Positions 57,271-64,000 of a stretch of 64,000 nucleotides of DNA are shown piece after piece (positions within the stretch are counted from its first letter, which is position 1; every line of letters starts with the position of its first letter). The stretch covers positions 14,751,957 to 14,815,956 of the forward strand of contig OZ024874.1 in NCBI GenBank assembly GCA_964017185.1, given 5' to 3'. Below the pieces are notes generated by a model. It searched no databases and had not been told where the DNA came from. It saw only the letters and a list, made by a program, of their open reading frames with translations. The position numbers and the translations under genes were made by a program. This DNA is from Rugalucina vietnamica (Eukaryota; Mollusca; Bivalvia; Lucinida; Lucinidae).

Positions 57271-60200
57271 GTTAGGAAATTTTACGTTTAGGTGTGGGTG
57301 ATTTTACCCCATGTAAGCAGTGGATACTTTTAAAATACAAATTTCTTAATGAACTAGGACAGATTATATGGGTACATGTATTTTCATTTATATACATGTA
57401 GAGAAAGGACTTTTTGCGATATATATGCCTTGGCATTTGCATTTTAATGGATAATTAGGTGAATATGCAGTTCCTGTTAAGTCATATGAGCTGCATCATG
57501 ACAAAACCAACAATGTGGTTTCGGACCAGGCTACACAAGTCAGGCTGTTCAGCCACAGAATATCGCTAGAGGCTGGAAATTTTGGATTTAGAAAGTAGAG
57601 GAATGATACTATCCGTATAGCGAAAACAAAGGTGCTGATCAGCTTCGCGGTTACCACGAAGTTGATCTGCGCCTTTGTTTTCGCCTATGCACTTTCTTGG
57701 TTTTCTCATGTGGCAGCTGATATTTATAACAATGAGTCTCAAGGTAATGCTTAGCCATCACTGTGGCATTTGTACACCTTGATGATACATGTCTTTGTAT
57801 TGGTAAGACCAGTCTGATCATCATTGACACAACTTCATTGGATAACTCTTCATGCTGATAACAAAGACTGACCAGACTTGTAAGTCATGTGTTAAAACTG
57901 CAAATACCAGACTTAACTCATTTAAGCCTGGCGTCCCTTTTATGGGACATAGGCAAACAGAACAGCCCCAGATGTGACGCCGCATAACACGGCGTCCCAT
58001 CTGGGGCTATTCTTTTTGCTTTTGAGTTTTCATCACAAAATTGAATAGAATTTGAAAATCACTCCTGGCGCCCCTAAAAATGAAAGTGGACTCACCCAAC
58101 TGATGGGAAAATCAATTCGTCAAATATGGGTTAATATGTTTTCATTGGATGTAAATCTAACTTACTTATATCATCATGTTTTACTTCAGCTGTGCGAGAA
58201 GTTTGAAGCGGCTGTAGCCAAGATAAACACCCTGGAGACCGAGAACAAGAAGTTGCGAGAGGAATCACAGAAATACGACGAAACACAGAAAAATGTCCAG
58301 AAGAATATCTCCAGTCTTCTCATTACGGCCAGGACCGAGATCAACAGAAAAGAAAAGGAGATAAAAAACCTGAGGTGTGTGTGATGTGGTGATATTTGGT
58401 GTAATTTGTTTGTAATTGAGGTTTAACATCCCAATCAACAATTTTTCAGTCATGTCAGGACAGATGTTTGGCTTTATGAAGTTCATACCAAAGTGAACTG
58501 AAGTGAATGTCTTTCCTGAATGCCTTACTCTCTGTGCTTCTTGATTTGGCAGTCCACTATTAATTTAGCACCTGTCTTCAGGGTTTCCGACCAGTTTTGA
58601 CACAAATCGGCCTAGAAGAAAAAAATATATATATTTTTCCCACTATGTATCTTGCTAGGCTGTAAAACTAATATGTGTGTTTCCGGTTACATGAAATTTT
58701 AATATAGGGTCAGGAGGTAAGAAAACTTTTTTTACATAGAGGAGATAGGAAAACAAAATGGCTGACAGGAAATATCCCTTGGAAATCCCCTATGATTGCC
58801 TAAAAGGTTTTTGGTCAAGGGTAAAAGGTAGACAAGTTCAGGTAACCGGAAACAAACAACTTTTTAGGCCCAGATTAGATAAAAAGGTACAAGTAGGCAA
58901 GCTCAGGAAAAGGCGCAATCAGAAAGAGATTTCCACTCCAAAAACAGAGGTGGGAAAAAACTAAATTAACAGTCAGGCGCTTATACCATGAAAACATATT
59001 GCAGCCGAATGAGCAGCTATTTTCCCAATAGGTCACTCAGTTACTTAAACTTAACTAAAATATGAAAACATACATAAGGTGCAAACAGCACAAAAATTTT
59101 GACACCAAAACATAAAACAATAAGAAACACCATTAAGATAGATACATGTACTTCTATCTAACGCAGGTGGGTCGGGTGTCAGACTGTATGATGGCCCCGA
59201 CTTAAAGCTATTCATTTTAGTTGGTTGGAGCCGAGCTTCTTGTCTGTTGCTTGGCCCACCGGGGTCCAACTGGTGTTTTTCTTTTGCTCCGGAGTTAGTA
59301 AGTTATTGGGCGCCCAGGGATCTCCATCGTCGGGCAGCTTACTCAATCTGTGAGTCCTGGATTTTGATTCATCAGGATGTTTATCATGATTTATTTGTTT
59401 GTTCTTGATGATTCATTGACTAGTTAGAGATTCACCACGAGGACCGAAGAACTAACTAAATGTTATGAACCACTGCAGAAGCTGAGGATGAGGTTATGGC
59501 CATGTAAAACCGGTTTGAAAAGGTACAAGTAGGCAAAGATCAGGAAAAGGCGCAATCAGAAAAAGATTCCCACTCCAAAAACCGAGGTGGGAAAAAACCA
59601 AACTAACAATCAGGTACTTTATACCATGAAACATATAGTAAGCCGAATGAGCAGCTATTTTCCAATAGGTGGCCACTCAGTTACCTTAACTAAAAATATG
59701 AAAACATACGTAAGGCGCCAACAGATCAAAAAATTTTAAACACCAAGACATAAAACAAAAAGAACCACTACAGAAGTATCGACTTGGAACGATCAGTAAC
59801 ACAAAGTTACTGGCGGGCTTAAACCGGTTTTACAGGTACCTAACTTCACCCTCAGCTTCTGTAGTGGTTCAGTGATAAACAAGAAATAAGAAATCATATT
59901 AAGAAAATACTAAACACATACCAACGTTTAACATGAATAACGGAAAGCAGAGCGAGCAGTAACTTTGTGTTACTGATTGTTCCAAGGCGATACTTCTGTG
60001 GTGGTTCTTTTTGTTTTATGTCTTGTTGTTTAAAATTTTTTGTGCTGTTGGCGCCTTATGTATGTTTACATATTTTATGTTAAGTTTGGGTAACTGAGTG
60101 GCCACCTATTGGGAAAATAGCTGCTCATTCGGCTTACGATATGTTTTCATTGTATAAGTGCCTGATTGTTAGTTTGGTTTTTTCCCACCTCGGTTTTTGG

Positions 60201-63200
60201 AGTGGAAATCTTTTTCTGATTGTGCCTTTTCCTGATCTTTGCCTACTTGTACCTTTCTAGATCTGGAATCTTTGTAGACCAAATGTGAGGTACTGCTAGG
60301 CATTACCAGAGTTTGGATATGACTGGATTTTGTACTGTCAAACATACAGGTCAACATGTGTAATGCTCCATAGAAATGGACCATGTAATAAGTTAAACTG
60401 TGTTCTAAAGAGGTTTCTGAGAATAGACATACAGCAAAATATTCATTTTGGATCCGGAGCCATGGCATTGCCATATTGTACACATTGTATGAAAAACTCA
60501 TTGTAATGAGGGATGTAAATGAGGTTGAAATGTATTTAATAATTTTTCCCATAAATGTAATTATTGTATACTACATAGTTAATTTGCTTTTGCAGGAGTA
60601 AACTGGGTTCTCCATTCTTGAGAAGAGGACTATACAATGGAACTTACAGAAATCAGAACAGGAGACCAAATAAGGATAGCAGTGAAAGCTTTACGTCAGT
60701 TGACTCAAACTTTGAACCAATGCTTGTGTCTAGTCCAGTTGAGAAACAAAAAGGAAGAACCTCAGGGTTGCAAAGCAAGAACAATGGCAACTCGCCAGAA
60801 TCTGAAAGGTCAAATAAAAACAAAGATAACACTAATGAAACTGAACATGATGAGTCATTTAGAAATAAAAGTGATAGAAAATCATTGAGACATAGAGATA
60901 GTTATGAAAGCAGAAATTCTAGACCAGCATCCAGGCAAAGTGATGCTACAGAAAAAGAATCAAATCAGAGCAGTAAACTTTTCACAAAGCAGACCATAAG
61001 TCAAGACAGTGACACTTCACCGGATAATTCCCCAGTTAAGCCTCAAAATCAAAGTCAGACCCTGTTTACACAAAGAGCATTGAGGAAAATGAAACTTTCT
61101 GAGGAGAAAGCAAAAACTAAGGAAAAGAAATCTTCAGAGAATGACAAAGAAACAAAAACATCGGACACTGCTGAGAAGAAAAACTCCCCAGTGAAGAAAA
61201 AATGTCCAGATCAAAGCTATGAGAGAAATAAAAAATTAAATTATGAATCAAAGAATGATGGTGAAAAGAACAAAGACCATAATGAATTAAATGATAGAAG
61301 GTCAGATAGAAACAAGAAAGTTGAAATGTTGCATGAAGGTGATAAGTCCGAAAGAGAAAGAAATGAAAAGTATGACAAAGACAAAGAAATTAATAAAAAC
61401 TTTGATAGAAACAGAAAAGATAAGTCTGAAAGAAAAGGGAATGAAATAAATGATAGATATAAAGAGAGTCCGGTCAAAACCACAAAAGTTCTTGATCTGA
61501 GGGAGAAACTAAGGCTCAAAAGACAATTGAGAGAACCACCAGACTTGACTAAACAGAATGAACCAAGAGTCAGCAGATTTGGTAAAAGAAGATTAAGAAG
61601 TGATGATCAGGAAGATATTGTTAAAAGAAGAAAGTGTGACAAAGAGTCAAAAGACAATAAGATTTCTGTTGAAGCACATACTACTGTTATTGATGAAGAG
61701 ATTCAACCTAAAAGTATTATGATAGGGACCATAAGATCTAGGGAAGAGAAAAATGGATGTGATGACAAGTTAAAAGATGTAACTAAGTCTGGTCTGAAAG
61801 AGAAGACTAGAAACATTATAACTTATTCAGAAACTGACTTGTTAGACACAAAAATAACTAAAACAACTTCATTGTTGAAAGCATTCGAAAAGGAGAAGGC
61901 AGCCAAAACAGAAATAGACAGATTGAAAAGATTAATGGAAGGTTCTTCAAGCAAAGGTTCATCAAGGAGCAAACAAATTCAGTGTTTGGCTACTGATCCA
62001 AGCCTTGAAGTGAAAGATAAACAGACTGAAAATATTGAACCAAGTGTGGAAGTGACTAATGAAACTGAAATGTGTGTGCCAACTCAAAATGAAAAAGCTG
62101 AAATTGAATTTTCCAAAAAGAGTGCAACAAAATCAGATGCTGAAGTAACTGCAGATACTGACTTGTTCTTATCTGATGATGAAGTAAGCATTACTGAAAA
62201 TGTGAACAGATCAGATAAAAGTGATCTTAGCATGCTGTATGCAAATATTGGTGAAGTAACTCTTGAAACAAGTTTTAGAAGTGCAGCATCAGATAACTTT
62301 GATGTTGAAATATTCGGAAATCAAGAGAGAGAAAATGATAATGTGAGTTCATCATCTACAAATGTGGCAGAGAAAAATCCATCCCCACTCTCACCCTCTG
62401 AAGGCAAGCCATTAAAAGATTCTTTTGAAATTACATCTACTGTATCAGAAGATAATGTAGTGAATCAACTTGAGGAGAGATGTGATTCAGAATTAAAAGA
62501 GAGTGCAATCATCAAAAACAACAGCAATATGGATAAGGAAGCAAATTCTAGTGAAAAAATGAACTTTTTGGTCAAAGACAATACTGAAGTTGTAGACGTT
62601 GATTTAGTAGAAAATGATACTGTGGCAAAGGACATATTGCGAACTTCTGAAGGACAGATTTGTTATGCAGTAAATGAAACTAACATGGAAGACCTAAATG
62701 ACTCAAAGGTGCATGAAAAGTCATTATTATCATCCTCATTTGATTCTGAACCAGAAAATACATTTAAAGAAAATGGTGTTTGTTCGTCAAGAAAGAAGAA
62801 GAAAAAGAAACATAAAAGGGACAGAAAAAAGAGAAGATCAAAATCATCAGAAAGAAAGCTTTCTAATCAAAGCACTCTAGAAGATACAGATAATGAAATA
62901 TGTGATCAGACAGAAAAAATGACTATTACTCCTGAACTTAATTCTGGTTTTGAGAAGTCTACAACATTGTCAAAGCAAAGGAGTGTAGAGAAACAATTTG
63001 TTTCATCTAGAACTCCAAAATCTGAGAAAGATACATCCCTCACTGTCTTCAGGGGAGTCATATCAGAGACCGTTTCAACTACTACCTCCAATATCATTGA
63101 TCAAAATGAAGTTTTTCTCTCACCTGCCAGACCCATAAAAAGCAAAAGAAGATCTAAAAGTGGTGGTAAGGTAGAAAAGACTCCAGTAAAATTAGATGAC

Positions 63201-64000
63201 AAGGAAGTTGGAAAAATATCAACCCTTGAAAAACTAACTGAGAAGGAAAGTGATATTGAAAAGTCTAATCAAGATAACGGTGTGACAGTTGAAGTCAATG
63301 ATAAGGGAGAAAGTGAAATGAAAGTTTCAAATTCAAAAGAAGAAACAAGACCATCTCTCTCTGAATCATCTGTAGGATCTAATTTGTCAGGTTCAGATGG
63401 AAGTTTTGGATCTAATATTTTGTCAGAGAAAACCTCATCACTATCATTAAATAGTGACCTAGATGTGACAGAAAGTTCATTTTCTTCAACCTCTGGATCT
63501 AGCTTTGTTTCAGCATCAACTACATCAGTTGCAAGCTCATCTATGCAAGAAAGTACTGAATCAGATGCGTCAGAAAGCCAGAGCTGTGAAAAGCTGGACA
63601 ATAATATTGAAAATACTGATAGAGGAGAAGTTTTAGAAGTTGATGCTCATAAGAAAACTTTTGTTACTGAATTGGCTCCAACAGAAAATAAAAATGATTC
63701 CTCTGACAAAATGACCACAGAAACACTAGGAACAGATTGTAATAAAGCAATTAGGAAAACATCAGTGACTAAAAGTAATCTTGTAGATGTTCTCAATGAA
63801 ATGAGGGAAAAGTCTCCCCTTAAAACGAAAAACTTGATGCCTGAAAAAGATATTGCTGCATCTAGCAAAGTGAACAATGTCGATACACTCAAAGATGATG
63901 AAGTGACTGAATGTGTAGAAGTTGCAGTACAAAGTAGAAGAAGACATCACACAGATGGTTGTTTGATCGCAAATGCTGCCAATGATACTAAAAGACTGCA
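57097..64000 (+). CDS. CASP8AP2: FLASH / CASP8-associated protein 2 homologue, 3' partial
   Basis: A scaffold of the histone locus body. In animals FLASH binds Lsm11 of the U7 snRNP, and together they recruit the CPSF73-containing cleavage complex to histone pre-mRNA; it is also tied to NPAT and caspase-8 signalling. Exons 57097-57270, 58190-58374 and 60596-64000+ join in phase, giving at least 1254 residues with the 3' end outside the window. Recognition rests on residues 38-49 (LDLYDDLITEEG), which hold the LDLY motif needed for cleavage-complex recruitment, and residues 96-119 (KNISSLLITARTEINRKEKE), which closely match vertebrate FLASH. The rest is Lys/Glu/Ser-rich and disordered, with a basic nuclear-signal-like run near 852-870. 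The C-terminal SANT-like, NPAT-binding region would be beyond the window. The Met at 57097 aligns inside the vertebrate N-terminus, so an upstream coding exon may exist. Confidence 0.85.
57497..57710. mobile_element. Family D TIR element, copy 4, in FLASH intron
   Basis: catgacaaaaccaacaatgt at the left and cttggttttctcatg at the right, with the hairpin caaaggtgctgatcagcttc / gaagttgatctgcgcctttg. Lies between FLASH exons at 57270 and 58190. Confidence 0.8.
57950..58018. other. Strong hairpin in FLASH intron
   Basis: agccccagatgtgacgccg pairs with cggcgtcccatctggggct across a 6-base loop (57964-58007), with outer gcaaa.agaa / ttcttttttgc pairing. Either a small foldback element or a structured intronic RNA. 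Direct repeats of ggcgtccc flank it. Confidence 0.7.
58190..58374 (+). CDS. CASP8AP2: FLASH coiled-coil exon
   Basis: Acceptor ttacttcag, 61 codons plus two bases, donor GTGTGT at 58375. It codes for a continuous heptad-rich helix (residues 59-119), CEKFEAAVAKINTLETENKK then KNISSLLITARTEINRKEKE. This is the segment that in vertebrates lies next to the Lsm11-binding part. Lengths on either side match the vertebrate protein without gaps, so no exon is missing here. Confidence 0.85.
58886..60258 (-). mobile_element. R1 copies filling FLASH intron 2
   Basis: Minus-strand R1: terminal block 59850-59516, internal part 59500-59210, second terminal block about 59110-58886, each ending at ggtacaagtaggca on the plus strand. 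A further terminal block in plus orientation lies at 59945-60258, so 59516-59820 and 59945-60258 form a ~300-bp inverted pair. The internal part carries a minus-strand frame (about 59410-59051) reading KLPDDGDPWAPNNLLTPEQK and MNSFKSGPSYSLTPDPP, then a stop. The same frame occurs in pieces at 17120-17219 and 18727. No known domain. Confidence 0.55.
60596..64000 (+). CDS. CASP8AP2: FLASH giant exon, open to window end
   Basis: Acceptor tttgcag at 60595. The first base completes the split Arg codon, then 1134 codons without a stop run to 64000. It starts RSKLGSPFLRRG, comparable with the vertebrate continuation. Composition is Lys, Glu, Asp and Ser with almost no aromatic residues. Residues about 280-440 are strongly charged, 442-475 include a short helix-prone LREKLRLKRQLRE, 852-870 are very basic (KKKKKKHKRDRKKRR) and 1030-1110 are Ser-rich. 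Vertebrate CASP8AP2 also carries most of its protein in one very large exon. Small frames on the opposite strand are shadows. Confidence 0.85.

Noticed and set aside
61241..63950. Several minus-strand reading frames of 60-110 codons
   Set aside because: They lie opposite the continuous FLASH exon and have Ser/Leu/Phe-rich compositions typical of the antisense of Lys/Glu/Asp codons. They are shadows.

Overview
This window looks like nuclear DNA from an invertebrate animal, most likely a bivalve mollusc. It is AT-rich, has split genes with GT/AG introns, and is dense in short inverted-repeat elements, tRNA-derived SINEs, non-LTR retrotransposons, foldback palindromes and dispersed families beginning with gctcacctgagc or atacccccgg. 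These families are typical of bivalve genomes, but the species assignment is an inference from repeat style. Nothing resembles bacterial operons, CRISPR or phage.

The one host gene I can identify with good support lies at the right end: a plus-strand CASP8AP2/FLASH homologue, a histone pre-mRNA 3'-processing scaffold. It has three coding exons (57097-57270, 58190-58374, 60596-64000 and beyond). The third is open to the end of the window, so the 3' end of the gene is missing. The call rests on an N-terminal LDLY motif and the adjoining KNISSLL..ARTEINRK coiled-coil signature. A possible upstream exon with a CRE-bearing promoter sits at 45270-45392. Two weaker host-gene candidates are a two-intron minus-strand gene for a 46-residue coiled-coil protein (10226 to 7597) and an orphan reading frame at 52148-52342.

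The rest is layered mobile DNA. 1-9 kb: TIR elements, a LINE 3' end, SINEs and a 1.7-kb repeat. 9.6-13 kb: a SINE, a CpG-rich promoter-like zone and a cluster of GTAACGTAATTCAC motifs. 13.6-24 kb: a ~376-bp tandem family, a repeat (called R1) with terminal direct repeats, and two decayed LINEs facing each other and broken by younger insertions. 24-27 kb: foldback palindromes that share the core CTCGCCGAG. 27-28 kb: minisatellite and microsatellite. 28.66-34.76 kb: mariner-like TIRs enclosing a hAT-like element and a nearly intact LINE. 36.24-40.16 kb: a large hAT-like element with a SINE and another hAT-like element nested inside. 42.5-50.3 kb: two more copies of the 1.7-kb repeat family, one inserted in a 2.7-kb foldback, then a TIR element with long G and T runs. 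50.8-55 kb: five TIR elements, four with readable target-site duplications. 55-57.1 kb: LINE debris and two palindromic elements, the second ending exactly at the FLASH exon-1 splice acceptor.

Because many elements carry exact target duplications or interrupt recognisable reading frames, their relative ages can be read: LINEs and SINEs are generally older hosts, and the small TIR elements, tandem array and foldbacks are later guests. All family-level calls come from reading the sequence only; no database was searched.
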